Below, one piece after another: positions 11,176 through 24,688 of a stretch of 64,000 nucleotides of DNA; within the stretch, counting starts at the first letter, position 1, and every line of letters begins with the position of its first letter. The notes beneath the pieces were generated by a model that was given only the letters and a program-made list of their open reading frames with translations, made no database searches and was not told the DNA's origin. Location of the stretch: the NCBI GenBank assembly GCA_004123355.1, contig SCHM01000003.1, positions 4,235,058 through 4,299,057 of the forward strand. The letters run 5' to 3'. A program made the translations under genes and the position numbers. The stretch comes from Amphirosellinia nigrospora. Lineage: Eukaryota > Ascomycota > Sordariomycetes > Xylariales > Xylariaceae.

Positions 11176-14100
11176 GGAACTGCCAATGGCTAGTGCACAG
11201 TAGTTGTCAACTAAAGATGTCGGATGAGGACAGGAGTGTGGTATACAGCTCCAACTGGTTTGTCTGCCAGCATATCCAGCGTTTATGGCACTCGGGTCGA
11301 CGTGATACCAGACGAGGCCCAACCAGCAGTCATAGATTGTTGAGCCTATTGCCAGGTAGGACGTGTGTCTTGACATGCCTCTCAAACGCGAGGGCCACGG
11401 CCCCAAATAATGTTGAACATCCAGTAGCAACACTTTATTTGGTAGGGAACCATCATACTTACAATTATCAGAAATACAAGAGGGTATAGCGTAGTCGACA
11501 AGGGGTAGTACGAGCAACAAGGCAGCCCAGGGAGATGATCTCCTGCAACGAGCATACCTAAACTTTAAGCCTTTCAGCTCATGCTTGAGGAGGATAGCTT
11601 CTCAGCCGCTTATTATTATGCAACCTGCGACGTAATTGCGTAACGAGCAGTAGAGATTATAGGTACCTCTTTCTCCCTACCACTGCATTTCCCTACGATG
11701 AATTAGAGATACCCGACCGTGGGCGTGTATTTATGAGTAGCGGTGTTGCACGTGACGGGAGGAATGGGGACAAAAATGCATAAATGATGGCAGTCTAATC
11801 ATTCGCGTCAAGTGGAGGCGGCGAAGCTTCCTGTTCTGTAACAAAAATGGCTTTGGCTTTTCCTGGATTCAAATCTGGCGTGGTTCTTTGCCGTGGTATC
11901 GTTGTCGGTGGAGCCACACAGACCTCAAGCGGGCAGGAAGCACAGTGTATGGCTCACTTACTAGCAGCCCTCTCAGGTCTCTCCCCGTGTAGCCAGTGCG
12001 GTACAGTGTCTGCTCTCTAGAGCGACCCAGGTCTCGGCACTGGTCTTTGGGCTTCAGCAAGATAGCCAAACATCTGATGAAAATGAACATCCCCTAGCAA
12101 ACAGCCCCTAGCATTGGGCTACTGCATAAACCAGCATGAATTCCGACCGTAGACCTGTGCACCTGAGCATCACAAATACAGGTACGCCCATCCTCCCATA
12201 CACTGAGATCTACTATGCATACGTTTTAGCATTGCCGTAAGCTTGACGCTCTAATCGTCATCGCCCATATGAAAAGGGCACGAAATGCGCCGATTAAAAG
12301 GACTTAGCTCGTTGAAGCGGGACCCGCTCATGCTTATGTTGCTCAGGAATGTGTCTCCAAATGCACACTCCTAGGTACAATAGTCTAGTACTTTACAATA
12401 TTACCTGCCTATTACTTGGCGACGCTTACGAATGGGTTAAGGTTTGCGGTCCGGTTGCACGGTCTTGATGGATGGCAGGACACACAAACTGCCCGACCAT
12501 CAGCATGCGCTATTAGGTACTTGTACAGAGGGTGCAAGTCCGGGTCCCGGAGGCGAGCAAGTTCAAGTTATTGGAAGACCATACCATACAGCCATAGTTT
12601 TGTCAGCCTCTCAAGAAGGCCCGTTGTTTAGAGTTAATCTAGTAACTATGTACATGCGCTGTCTGTTTTCCTTCCTTTTGGTGATATTGCTATTAGTGCA
12701 GAGCTAGTTGCTGCTCTCAACTGATTGGAATCCGGTGAACTAAACTACACATACATAGTATATATACTATGTATACCTCTATGTTTCTCCCAGCGAGGTG
12801 AATATCTATTTAATAGGCTGCTAGATTGTATTTAGAAAAGTACAGAAAGCCAGAGTACTCACAAGAAAATGCCAGAAGGTTGCTGCAGAAACTCGCTACC
12901 CTTGCAGAAAAGCCGTCGGTGGGGTTGGCTACACATAACCCAGCAGGCTAAGACATATGCATAGGCAACCTGAGGGCGATAGGGAGAAGGAAGAAAGGGA
13001 GGGAAAACGCAGGCACGCACCGCGATGGGGGGCAAGCAGACTCCCGCAATCCAATTGGGATTTTAGCCATGGTTGTAATCAGCTGCAGAGTGCGTTGCGG
13101 ACCAGCATGAATTGGGCAAGGCAAAGCAAAACACCCACCAGGGCCTAGTCAGGTTCAAGGCTAGGTGGGAAGCCGACCAGCACATGTACATCCACGCTAA
13201 CAAGGGGTGACGAGGTACATGACCCAGCCGTCTTCATCCAACCCTGAGCGTTACGTCTAGCAGTTCCAACTTTGGAGGCATGATGGCCATGCAGTTGTTA
13301 CTGTACATACTACCTAGGCCCGAACAAGGCTGGCTACCCGCCTGTCCGGCATAAGGCTGTACGCCCTTTCTGATAACGGAATGACCAGCAATGCCGTCAA
13401 AGTAGGAGACAACAAGCAACCCGTGTCAGAACCTACCTTTTGCGACTAGGTAAAAGTCAGCTTGGCACAAGCAAGACACCGTGAGATGAAATAAGGCCGC
13501 TTTAAGGAAAGAAAGGGGAACAATACAGAACCAAGCAATAAGGTTGATGTGAGCACCCCAAAACAATGAATCAGCGACGGAAGCAAATGCGTGAACCCGC
13601 CACAAGATTCCCAGTTCTCTTTCAGCTACCCGATGCTTTGTAGTATTACAAAATGCCTCGCTACTGTTGTGGCTTTTGTATGAATTTCCTTCTCCCCCCT
13701 CCTTGTCTCTAACAAGAAAGATGGGTGTCTAATGAAAGTATGCCGCATCCTATGCAGCGAAAGGGACAGAGCCCTGCAGTCCACTATGAACAAGAATACT
13801 GGTAAAGTACCACTGTCTTGGAGCCAGAAGGAACACCTTACAACTACAATCGTTACTGTTGTTTTAAGTACCAATTCGAGTCGATGCAAGTAAGAGGGAA
13901 TATGAACAGACGCTCAGGTCCTACCTAAGCTCCTACTTCATGCGATGCAAGTCAGTCCTTACGCATGCTACCATAAGGGACCTTACATTAGGCACGTATG
14001 GAATATCCAGTTACTCAAATTTCTCGGGTAGCCATGGGCCAGTATCGCAGGGAGGAATTTGCCAACATGTAATATAAATTTACAAGGCGATTGTCAAAAC

Positions 14101-15521
14101 ACAATGCGAAAAAATGATTTTGGGGGAAAGGAAAAGAGAATAAACAAGCGAAGCTACACACCTGCTTGGAAGAAAGGTGGCAGGTACCATTACTAAGTCG
14201 AGGTACCTACCCAACCTTAAGTAGCACCCAAGTACGTACATAGTAGTAGTATCATGGGTGGACGGACTTACAGCAATACATGTGACTCTAGTCAAGCGTG
14301 CTAAGAAAAGAACATACAGTGCTTGTCACACTGTACATTCCACCGAGCCTGCTGTATTTATCTAGTATCCACGGAAAGGGTCAAGAGGCAGAATTCACCT
14401 AGGCAGTTGAATTTTCTCACCAGCACAGCAAGCATTACAGTGCTCACTGTCCCTGCACTGGCAACAGTTGTACTGTGCCTCTCCCACCTCCACCCCAAGC
14501 CCAAGCGCCCTGACAGATGCTGGGCCTGCTGAAAGCCTGAGCCAGAAGCAGCAGGCACCCTCCCCCTTCCCCTCACACCACACTCACGCACGCACGCACG
14601 CCGCCCGCACGCACCATAGGCTCGCACCTCCCTCACAAATTGGAGGGCCCGTCTCTTGTCTCTCACACAATCACCCGCCCACTCTGAAAAGGCCATAGCC
14701 CAGGGCGCCCCCCATACAAATTCCCTCTCTTCTCTGCTCTCATAAATCTCCCACCCAAATCGTCTCCCATACAAACACTGCGCACACTCAACCTCACCGC
14801 ACATACACATCCATACGTACACCTAAGGTACGCTCTGCACCCGCGCATACAAATCGTGAGTACCTCTCCTTATATGGCCATGCACTGCAAACACCAAGTC
14901 ACCTCAACAACATCGCCTCCCCACCATCAATCTGCGCATTTAGTATTTTATACTGCACGCAATTCTAGTTGTTGCATTGATGATTACTATTTTATCTTGT
15001 TGATGCTTTCTATGTTCGCATTCCCAATGCACAGGCGCTCATCCTACCCAATGCCCTAGACTACCACCTATCATTCCATTACTTGTCGCCATCGCCATCG
15101 CAGTTATTGGCAACCAGATCCACTGACCACAGTTCAACACAACAGCATCATCAACACTTACAACGTACTTTGATTCCGCTGCAAAGCTTTAAAGGTATGG
15201 GTTTGCACTTCTCATTACCTATTCCGAGCTTCAAGACGCGGTTTTCACGCGTTGGCGAGCTCAATTGGATATGCGACAACATGCGCATCACATCTGTTGT
15301 CGATCCAACCTCGGCTCCCAGCATCAATTACACAATCTAACACTTGCACCAAATCTATTGCAACACAATCACAAACACTTCTAATCATCGTCGCTGTCTA
15401 AGCAGTCGCATCCATACCAATTCAACTTCCAACTCTATTCTACACAGTTTCGTATACTATTACATGCATGTTTTCAGACCTCATCAACTAACTTGCCTGT
15501 CCTGCACAGCCCTCAATCATC
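11176..15521. other. Long gene-poor interval before NHP6
   Basis: In about 4.3 kb I find no frame with family resemblance and no canonical intron chain. A 22-bp AT palindrome lies at 12752-12773. From about 14400 to 15520 the sequence becomes pyrimidine-rich (CTCACACCACTCACGCACG and CATC/CCAC runs), typical of promoters and long 5' leaders of highly expressed filamentous fungal genes. It probably belongs to the NHP6 gene downstream. Confidence 0.5.
12752..12773. repeat. 22-bp perfect palindrome
   Basis: TACATAGTA-TATA-TACTATGTA reads the same on both strands. It is AT-rich, lies in the gene-poor interval, and is not attached to a recognisable element. Confidence 0.6.
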
Positions 15522-15986
15522 ATGCCTAAGGAAGCCACCAGCGCGAAAGGCCGGTAAGGTCGAGAAGAGAAAGGGCAAGAAGGGTATGTAATTCAGCCTT
15601 GGAGCTAGCTACGCGATAGATGGGCTTGTTTCTAATTGGACCGACAGATCCCAACGCCCCCAAGCGTGGTCTCTCTGCATATATGTTCTTCGCCAACGAG
15701 CAGCGTGAGGAATGTTCGCGATGAAAACCCTGGCATTTCATTCGGTAAGGACTCATTGTAGTCTACAGTGCACAACTCGTACTAACAGCACGCTAGGCCA
15801 GGTCGGCAAGATTCTCGGTGAGCGATGGAAGGCCCTGAACGAGAAGCAACGGACACCATATGAGGCCAAGGCCGCTGCCGACAAGAAGCGATATGAGGAC
15901 GAGAAGCAAGCATACCAGGTAGGTTGCATGATCAAAAACGGTGTTCCTCGCTGCTAACTAACATGGCACAGGCCGAATCTGATTAA
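15522..15986 (+). CDS. NHP6: HMG-box chromatin protein NHP6
   Basis: NHP6 is a small non-sequence-specific HMGB protein that bends DNA and works with the FACT complex. Four exons: 15522-15583 ([10 protein letters not shown], basic tail KVEKRKGKK), 15648-15744 ([20 protein letters not shown] ... ENPGISFG), 15797-15918 ([18 protein letters not shown] ... [16 protein letters not shown]) and 15972-15986 (AESD, stop). Introns are 15584-15647, 15745-15796 and 15919-15971, all GT-AG. The single HMG box and about 96-residue length match the family. Two one-base insertions (near 15552 and 15711) break the literal frame; dropping them gives the canonical [10 protein letters not shown] long pyrimidine-rich leader precedes the start. 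Confidence 0.92.
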
Positions 15987-18166
15987 GATAAGGCGGCATT
16001 ACGGAAGGATTGATGCAAAGTGAGCATTTCAAGCTCAAGATCAACCGCCTCTGTATCTGGAAGTGTAAAGGAAGTTTCACGACGGGATGACTACCTATGC
16101 TCGAGGTCGTAGCCAGGGTGACAATAAGTTTCATTTTATCTACTGCGTATGGGTTTGGTCGGTGTTGTGAAGCATAGGAATGGTTTATGATGCTTCGTTT
16201 TTTGCTTTTCGATGGTGTCGTCTGGCTGGAAGGGCTGGGGATGCTCCAAATCCAGCAGTGTTGTCCTGCCTTAGCCTTCAGATATCTATGAAGGGCATTG
16301 AGAATTCATATTCTCAACGACACCGCGTTGTAAATTAGCTCACGCAAGAATTCGTGATGAAAAATTCCCCACGTTCATTAGATACGTGACGAACAATCAA
16401 TAAACGGTCACCGAGGATCGTCATCAATACGCAAATGACCCAAGTATGAGTTGCAGTGCCGTCTAGGTAGTATCAACAAATTTAGCTCCGTATATCGCAA
16501 ATATCAGAATACAATGCCGGAGTCAAATTCTTGTCATGAGCTGGACCAGGGAGAAACATGTTGGTTGTCGTGGCCGCTATTCAAACATGATCTTACATGA
16601 TTAAATGCTACCACATCCTTCTCTCTAGCTGGTATTATCAATCACACACACCAATCGCATTTCTCCATCGCTTGCCCCGGAATTCTGCAGAATCTCGCTT
16701 TGGCTGGTACATATGCAAGTTGTCATCGGTTGAGATGTCTGTCTCCAGCAATCCTGTTAAAGCTGATTGTTACCCAATCTCTACTGCCTGCTATGGTTGT
16801 ACTCGAATTGTATTGGCCCAGCAGCATGGGTGTCCTGTCTCCCCCACCTATTCTACCTTTTTTTTCGTTCAGAAGCGATGGTATCACAAGGACGCTGCAT
16901 ACATTACCCATCTATCATCTTTATTCCTTCCCCTTCCCCATCCCCATCCCCTACCCGTAGGTACGTTCTATCTCTACCCACTCTTGTCTATCTGCCACCA
17001 CTGCTCCTCCCAACTTGCTGTGTCGCATTCTTCTACAGTCTGAATTAGTGTGGCACTTTGCGACGTGCAAGATCCCGACACTGATGCCGCTTCGCGAGAC
17101 AAGGCTCACGTACACCCTTAAATTAAACGCACCACAGGCGCATATGCGACGTTGTTCGCCATCAACCATCAGCTGGAGTAGGCGAGTTCGTTAGCCGACG
17201 AAACAAGCCAGCAGCAACATGATATCCTGCCAACAGGTGTCTTGCAGATGATTTATGCACGTCGTCCTCTTCTCCGCATGGTGGGAAAGCCAGAAGCACC
17301 GCTGCCGGTCCCTGATCCCGCATCGTGCCATTTCCCCGGCGCCTGTGATTGCTTGAATCACAGTGCTGGCTTCGTGGCAATCCCTCACTGAAGCTGTCGG
17401 TTGTCCAACAGAAGACCAGACTGGAACTCGAAGCTACCCCCTTCAGGCATAGACATACTCCTAATAAGCCAACTATGCCGAATTTCCATTCCTTAAGCCA
17501 TCATCATATGTTGGGCTAGTGTCTCACCAGAGTAGATTAGATATGCCAGTAATACTTTGATCTATATAAAGTTGCCAGCAATGCGAGTTGCATACCTGCC
17601 TGTCCTTCCAATAACGGTTGAATGACGGTTGGTCGGATATCTCGCTATCGGATCAAACACCATCGCAGCAGCGGTAAGCTCGTGTATCCGCATACATAGA
17701 GCCTTATAATAATGCCCAATCATTGGTACATATCCAAGCGCCCATCGGCACGGTATGTCTTTGGTTCCCTTGCCTAGCTATTGTTCTGGATAGCTAGGTC
17801 ACAACTGACGGCGTCGTGCGAGCGAGCTCTAGCAGTGCGTCGTCCTGCAAACCCCCACCCCCATTGGGCTCCGACCACGTCAGATGAGCCGCATCTGGCA
17901 GTGAGGTCCTCGCGGAGTATTTCTTTGGCTTTCCAGTTCCCTAGCCGCTCTACGATCTTCCCCACACGGCCACCGCAACGGCCTCTTTGTGGAGGTGCGC
18001 TGCTCTTAAATAACCACCGTCGTGCCCTATTAGCTCCCCCTGCACTATCTCACTTCCGTTCTTTTGGCTTTCCTTGGCTTTCTCCCAACACCACTAGAAG
18101 GCGGATGGGAGGTCCTGAGAATAACTAATGCCGGCGCCATAATGGCAATGTAAGGTGCCCTACGCG
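15987..18166. other. Intergenic, nothing recognised
   Basis: This holds the NHP6 3' flank, C/T-rich tracts (about 16910-17010, CCATCCCCATCCCC) and a pyrimidine-rich stretch just before the next gene (17940-18100), probably promoter. Open frames at 16597-17048 follow the low-complexity tract and resemble no protein. Confidence 0.45.
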
Positions 18167-20232
18167 ATGGAGCCGATCCGAATCCGGGTAAGGACTCCGG
18201 TCCCCAGGGTGGCAACCCGAGACCTAGCGGCCCGCGACTTGGTCCGCGAGTGCTCGACGGTTGCTGCGTAGAGGCCGAGCGTGCCGATAGAGTTGGGTTC
18301 TGTCTGCAGGGACTACGAAATGCCCTACCGGAACACCTTCACCCACACCTCACTGCTGTCATCGACCAGCTCCAATTCACAAGCCAGCTTCTCCGAGATC
18401 TCGCCGATAAGTCCCAAGTGCACCTATCTCAAGTACCGGTGATGATCGATTACCTCAACGTCATTTTGCCGTGCCTATGCCGCACACTCCGAGATATAAT
18501 GAGCTATTACGATGACAAATATCTGAGCAAGGAACACCGCTGGCGGACCATGTATCATAATATGAGCAACGAGCTACCAGGTACCACCCTGCCAGCCAGA
18601 TTCGTTATGTACAATCAATTCCTAGGATCACTTAATTACATGTTGACGAGGTACGTGCTGGATACAAAAAGTGCTTGACAGAGCCTTACTTGTTGCTGAG
18701 CAGAGACCCGAACTTCGATGTGAATGCCATGGAAGCCCTTCGACTACGAATTCTTCAACTACGTGATGCGAGGAAAATCGGTTCGCCAGACAGTGCTGTC
18801 CATCTAGATAACCCCAGCTAAGCATAGTATCCAGACCCCCCGAGTCCCATACGGACAGACCTTGTCAGACGAGATACTGCGCTGGATTTCTGGAAGCAAG
18901 AAACGGTTAGTCTCGTTGTTATATTTTGAAGTTCTTGGTTGACCTTGGTAGGATTCTCACTGGGCCGAAGCTATATTCACCCAACCCCTGCCATCCCGGC
19001 GAGAATTCAGAAGACGCGGCAAGTAAGCGATTGCCATGATCTGCTCCCTATTGTAACACGGAGTTAATATCATATAGGTCTGATGCGTTTGGGCCGCTGG
19101 ATAGGATGGGCCATGCGAGTCCTTTCCCCGATAATGTTAAAATACTGGTGAAGCGGTACGGTTACACTTACGTTCTAAACCGGAGAAAATACCTAGTTTG
19201 CCAGCCTTTTCCTTCGTACGCTAACGGATTATCACGTTGTGAAACTGACGAATGGCTCAAAAAGGACTTTCGATAATGATCGGGTCTCTGTCATGGCATT
19301 TTTGCGAGAAGCCGACCAATTGCCTTTCATTCTCATCCGTACGCGTACTGCCAGTGGCGAGCCTTGGTCTCCATTCGTCCTATAGATAACCTCGCTATCG
19401 AAAGAGAATCAACGTCGGTTTTATATCTAACCTACTGGAATGCCATTGAAAGACGTAAAAAGGCTTGGGCAAGCCTCTCGTTCTTGACATGGGAAGGTCT
19501 GTCTCTCGTGTCGTATTATTCTGTACCAATGTTCATGGATTGATGATTCGGCTAATTCAAAATAGAGCTGGTCCTGTTTTACTGCACCTTCGTCTCCCTC
19601 AAGGCTCGTAGCGAATGGGCGCATGGCATTGACTCACGAGAATTCATCATAAGGAGGGAAAAACGTTTATTCCAAGCGTGAGTGCTCCTTGGTCTGTCGT
19701 AGGGCTTCTTGGTGACTGAATATTGAACTTATTTAGTCACATCAATGACGACGGGCTGGATCATTGCTTGGTTGTCATCGAAGATTTTCACACGAAAGGT
19801 CGCCGCCTACACGTCATAGCCGGAAACGGACCGCTCGCGAGATGCCCTGTCTGGACAGCTTTCAGTATGCCTTCTATATTCGTGCCTCTTTTCTGGTTAC
19901 GAGTGTCTACTTCCTTCGCCCTGATTCGTAGTTTGCTAACCTTCGCCGTTTCAAGTACCCCCGGATCCTCCCGAGGACTGGCTGATCCATAAAGCACCAC
20001 ACCGCGTCTGGCTACGGGATCTCCAGGTATATTCGTTCTGTGACGAGTATAGACCACATCATCAACGTAGGGGAGATTCGGTGCGTTCCAGATCAAATTC
20101 GCCCATGCCACGGCGGCCACGCGCTTCAAGCAGCTTTTCAACCCCATCCCCGCCCCATCAGTGGAAGATGCGAGCGAGGAACGCGATAATGATGGTGATG
20201 ATGATGGTGACTTTAGTCTCAGCGATGAATAG
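18167..20232 (+). CDS. Conserved fungal multi-exon protein of unknown function
   Basis: I recall this architecture as widespread, uncharacterised proteins of filamentous ascomycetes; no biochemical role is known to me. Recognisable pieces in order: a helical N-terminal region (18250-18650, VMIDYLNVILPCLCRTLRDI); PPSPIRTDLVRRDTALDFWK and a following exon SHWAEAIFTQPLPSRREF (about 18836-19017); SPFPDNVKILVKR; FLREADQLPFILIRTRTASG (about 19290); SVLYLTYWN and KKAWASLSFLTWE; ELVLFYCTFVSLKARSEWA (19560); EKRLFQA then HINDDGLDHCLVVIEDFHTK (19740); CPVWTAF; and FCDEYRPHHQRRG with a C-terminal acidic DDDGD tail ending at 20232. Introns include about 18905-18951 and 19496-19565. Several one-base gaps are needed. 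No membrane segment or signal peptide. Confidence 0.65.
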
Positions 20233-21609
20233 CCGCCTCCAGGGCAGCATACGAATCACTAGTCTCTTATCGGCGGTCTAGCACTAGTGACGGTGTTCTT
20301 TACCGCACCCCTTCCATACGAGTGTTCCCCAAAAGCGCATTAGATGCGCACCTGGAGCCCTGCAGAAGAGACGCCGAGCCGCCTACGTAAGTCCATGAAA
20401 AGCTGGTGAATGGACCCTACGATACAACTTACGCTTATTTTCCTTTCGTATTACGAGTCCATGATTGAACGCACACATTCGGATTTCAGTGGTGGAATGG
20501 CACATGACATCACATGACATCACGAATTAAACAGATTGATATTGCTGCCACGAATGATTTTAACGACTATCACAAATGAACGAAGTTGACGACAACAACG
20601 ATCTCCCGCTGCGAAAAGACGAGTTGATAGATCGCATGATACCGGCAGGACATTATGTCGCCTTCCTCTGATCCCTGATCGTTTCCTTATGTTTTTGTTT
20701 GTTTTGCGAGACATATCTCTCTTAATTTAGTGTTGGAGACTACAAAAGCATTCCGGCATTTGTGTGTTCATTCTGGGAGATGGATGGTGTACGCTACCGA
20801 GGTCGTTTTCTTTTGGTTATCTATTGAGTAATTGAACATGATTGCTATTAAAACATGACCAAAACGTACGGCGGTTTTCACCTTTGGTGCGTGTTAACTG
20901 CCAGCATGCTAGCGAGAAATTCTATGTCTCTTAGCTGGTATTGAGCACCTGAAGACTGCCTCACGCGAAGCCGACGAGTGTAATACCGCCGGTTGGCCCA
21001 GCCTCCTCGAGCCCTGTATTCATGTCGATCTACCCTACAGGCTTACTATCATTTCGCATACTCTATATTGCCTAATTATTGGCCAGGTATGGCAGGATAC
21101 AAATGCGTTCTTATGGCCTCAGCCACAAGCGAAGATCCCGGTCTTTTCAATGCGGAGTCAGTCTTGGAGTAGACCTAATCCCCAGTCCGGCTACTGTAAG
21201 GACCTTGCATATCATATGCCGCCGAAGGAGTTAGACTTACTGCCCCAGTCATTATCTCATGCAGGCGATAGAAGTTGAGTTACGGAAGCGCCCAATCAGA
21301 TGTAGTGAAGCTTGAAGAGTCGATTACGTTGTGCATGATCAATACTACCATACCGACAGCCGACCACCTGCCAATATTGAAAGAACGCCTGCACCTGGAG
21401 GCCCGAGTGAGGCTGAGTTGGGAGGAGGAGAGTTATCCATGTGCCCACCGTGACGTATTGATTGATGCGCAGCCGCGAAATATTGGGTTGCCTCTCTAGT
21501 AGGCGCTGCCGCATGTCCTTCATTCGCTTGTGTTCCGAATACTGTACTGCGTTTCTTGTCTTTTCTATCTCTCTATTCCCTAATTGAGCGATACGCTATA
21601 ATCTCACAT
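20233..21609. other. Intergenic, nothing recognised
   Basis: This holds the 3' flank of the unknown gene and the presumed promoter of the CorA-like gene. A 74-residue plus-strand frame at 21275-21499 has no family resemblance. A short tandem duplication CACATGACAT sits near 20503-20522. Confidence 0.4.
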
Positions 21610-24242
21610 ATGGACGACCAATCCTCTATTACATGGTTTCCAAGACGGGAATTCTCGGCAACTGATGGAATCGGGGCATCGCTAGCTTATATGTAGAATC
21701 GAACGAATCAGTTGAAACTGTAAATTCTTCAGTGCTTGGGTAAGGTGCACATTTGCCTTATGTACTTGTTCAAACGGAACCCTAGACACTTTAGTGCCAG
21801 GCTGACATGGTTAACCAGTGCTGAAGCCAGCAGTGCTGAAAAGGCTGAAATAAGTCATGCAGAGAATGATCCTTCCTTGACCCTCAGGCTTAATGGGGTT
21901 ACGAGAAAACGTAGCGAGGAAACACAGGCTCGGACGTCACTTCTAGTAGAGGAGGACTCCTATACGCCATTTGAAGACTGTCTTCCTACTGACGAGCGAC
22001 TAAGGAGTTTGCGTCAGAGATGGATTGATAGAAGTCATCTGCAGCGACGCCTGCTCTATTGTCGGCCCTTTTACATCGCGTATGAAGAGCAAGAGACTTT
22101 GAGAACTTCGCTTTGGCCACGGCGTTCTAAAGCGGAGTCCACTACTAAGCTCTTGCGCAAGAGCCATCACGAACTTGGTGAGATATTGCATGAAGGGAAC
22201 TCAGGAAGCTTTTCTGATCAGCTATTGGCTGCCTGGCCGGCTAGCTTTGGCCAGCTAATCAGTGTTGAGGGACAATCGCGACACTTCCGATGGCAGTTAG
22301 GCGTACCTCCAGGGGACGATGCCCTTATCAATTGTAGAAAGTCTCTAGCAGAGGGTAATCAAGACGTCCTCTTGATGGAGGCATCTCTTCGTCCTTCTGA
22401 TAATGTGCTGTGGTGAGTTCGACTACATGAACCCTATCCTTTGGTCATATATGGCCGATAGCATCGTCTAACTAAAGCTTTAAATTGGTAGGCAAATCTT
22501 GCCAAATATTTCGAACAGTATCATGTCGATGCGTACAGTCGCCTTTCTTGAGAGCCTGTTCGCGCCCACTCATAATAACTTGACCAGCTTTGGAACCATC
22601 AGCGATTGGTTCCCAGTTCAAAATACCACACCTGCTTCATACCACGGGAGTTTTGGCAGAGGAGACTGGCTATGTGTACAGCTTAATATGCGGCGTGCAT
22701 ACCTGACGAGACGGGCTATCGAGCGAGACGCTTCAAGGACGGCTGGGGCACTTCCCCGAAAGGTATTGGCTTCCCCTTCAACGACAAGCAGCTAGGATCC
22801 CGGACTTGGCTCGGGGACAGTTCAATTCGCTGTCGAATTCCTTCTGTCAGTGTCAATTGTACTCAAAAAGAGACCCCGAGTCGGTGCGCCATCGGCTCTG
22901 AATTACAACATCGTCGTTTGGCTGGACTATAATACGAGATTTAAAAGCCGGTCAGGACGCGGCTCGAGTTACCCCATGCTTTCGGACAGGGTTGATCTCG
23001 ATCTTGGTCTGGTGGACTGTGGAGCGGGTGGCGAAGGGTTCTTGCAGGTCTTGGTTGTTCTTACAAGGATTATCAATCACTGGAAAAAATGCTGGGATAC
23101 GATGATGGATAAGATTGATGAAATTATTAGCGTTCAGGTTTGTTATGTTTCTAAATTCCCGTTCGACTGGTATCCTGCTGTTAGTCAGACTAATAGTGTG
23201 AGCTCCCTAGCTCCAAGACACGCTTGACAGGAAACGATGGAGTAAATTGATGTTTGACGACTCGTTTCAATTGTCGGAGCAATACTTTACTGTCCTGCAA
23301 CTTCTGCGCATCTTCCAAAACTGGATTGGCGAGGGGGAGCGAGGTGTTCGAAACTTAGGAGAGGAGTAAGTATCCCCGATTATTTTGCGTTTTGGGATAG
23401 GCCTTGGGCTTGTATTACATATTCTCGCAAATGTGGAGGGGCTATAGTGCTTGATAGCTGAACCTGAACAGATTAGTAGAACAATGCGAATTATGGCAAT
23501 CCTGGCGCCAACAACATGCCGAAATGGACGAAGTCGAGTGGCCTTTGGATACGGAAACACTAAGACAGAATACCGAGAAAATCAACGATTTCTTTAAACT
23601 TCGAGTTACGCCCTTGAAAGAGCGCATCGAGAAGAAGAAGGAAGAAGTTACAAGTTTGCAAGACGCGGTATAGTAGCCTCTCTTCGAGTTTAACCGTTGC
23701 ATTTTGGGCTTTCGGTGAACTAAACATGCGTTCTCAATAGTTACTTAACGCGTCTTCGTTGCGCGAGGCTCTCAAAGCGAAGACTCTCAACCTATACATC
23801 GGCGTCTTCACGACTGTGACTGTGTTCTTTACGCCGTTGGGGTTTATAGCGGTATTATTCCCCCCCTATTATATCTTTATCCAACTGGTTTCATATTTGC
23901 CACTCTAGCATTAGCCGTAACATACGGGTGCTAATTCAGACTGAGCAGGCCTTTTGGGCAATACCATTCATGGACCCGAACTCAAAAGCACCTACACCGA
24001 GTGGATTCATAGGAAGCTTTGTGACCGTTCCTTTGCTCACTTACTTGCTATCAACGGCTATAGTGATATATTTCTGGACTCGCTCATCTCGGCGTCTTGA
24101 CGTTTCTTGGGAACTAGGGGATACGGCATGGCGATTCATACCTCTAGCAGTAGGTCAACTAACGAAGAGAGTTGATGTGATGTACCAAAGTCTCCTAGAC
24201 ACCTTGGTTCGCCGGCACCATCCTGAACCGACGATGGTGTAG
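21610..24242 (+). CDS. Fungal protein with CorA-like C-terminal membrane domain
   Basis: The start chosen is ATG 21610 (MDDQSSITWFPRREFSATDG). A short intron (about 21741-21818) leads to ASSAEKAEISHAEND and a roughly 200-residue region (QRRLLYCRPFYIAYEEQET). Intron 22413-22491 joins W to QILPNIS. Later exons give NYNIVVWLDYNTRFK, RIINHWKKCWDTMMDKIDEI, RKRWSKLMFDDSFQLSEQYF, a long helix EKINDFFKLRVTPLKERIEK, and two C-terminal membrane helices (LNLYIGVFTTVTVFFTPLGF and GSFVTVPLLTYLLSTAIVIY). The long helix plus two-helix tail is the layout of CorA-like proteins, but the canonical GMN motif is not seen, so transport activity is doubtful. The frame needs small corrections near 21695 and 22790. 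The gene is head-to-tail with the unknown gene before it. Confidence 0.6.
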
Positions 24243-24688
24243 GTCAAGACACCCTAAACGTTAAGAGACGAGTGTTGACTGTATATAGTTGACGCAGTCG
24301 GGAATTGCTAGATAATGCATAACAATATTTATTCCCGGTTCGCTGGTAGCTGGGGCTTAGAAATAGCAAGTTACCACTAAACTCGTGACGCCAAGGCCGA
24401 ATATCCGTAGATGTACATATCTCTAGGCGGGTTTTGTCATCGTTTCGGAGATATTACGGCAAGCTAGCCTAGCCCAGCCTACTATGCCTACTATGTACGT
24501 CACATACTAAGAAAAAGCAACGAAATCTCCGCTTCTCTCCGATGCTCTCAGCCTCGGACTTATCTTCCTCAGTAGGGCAGTGGTAATCAATCATCGGAAT
24601 CTATACCGCCATCCATACCAGATTCGAAAATGCAACAGAAGACCCCTAAATACCTAGGCTCCGTGCTTTAGGCTGAAACAAACGAGAT
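24243..24688. other. Intergenic, promoter region of the Zn2Cys6 gene
   Basis: No open frame or repeat was recognised. It presumably holds the terminator of the CorA-like gene and the promoter of the regulator. Confidence 0.4.

Noticed and set aside
16597-17048. Overlapping plus-strand open frames of 86-148 residues
   Set aside because: They follow a C/T-rich low-complexity tract in three frames, with no family resemblance or splice structure.
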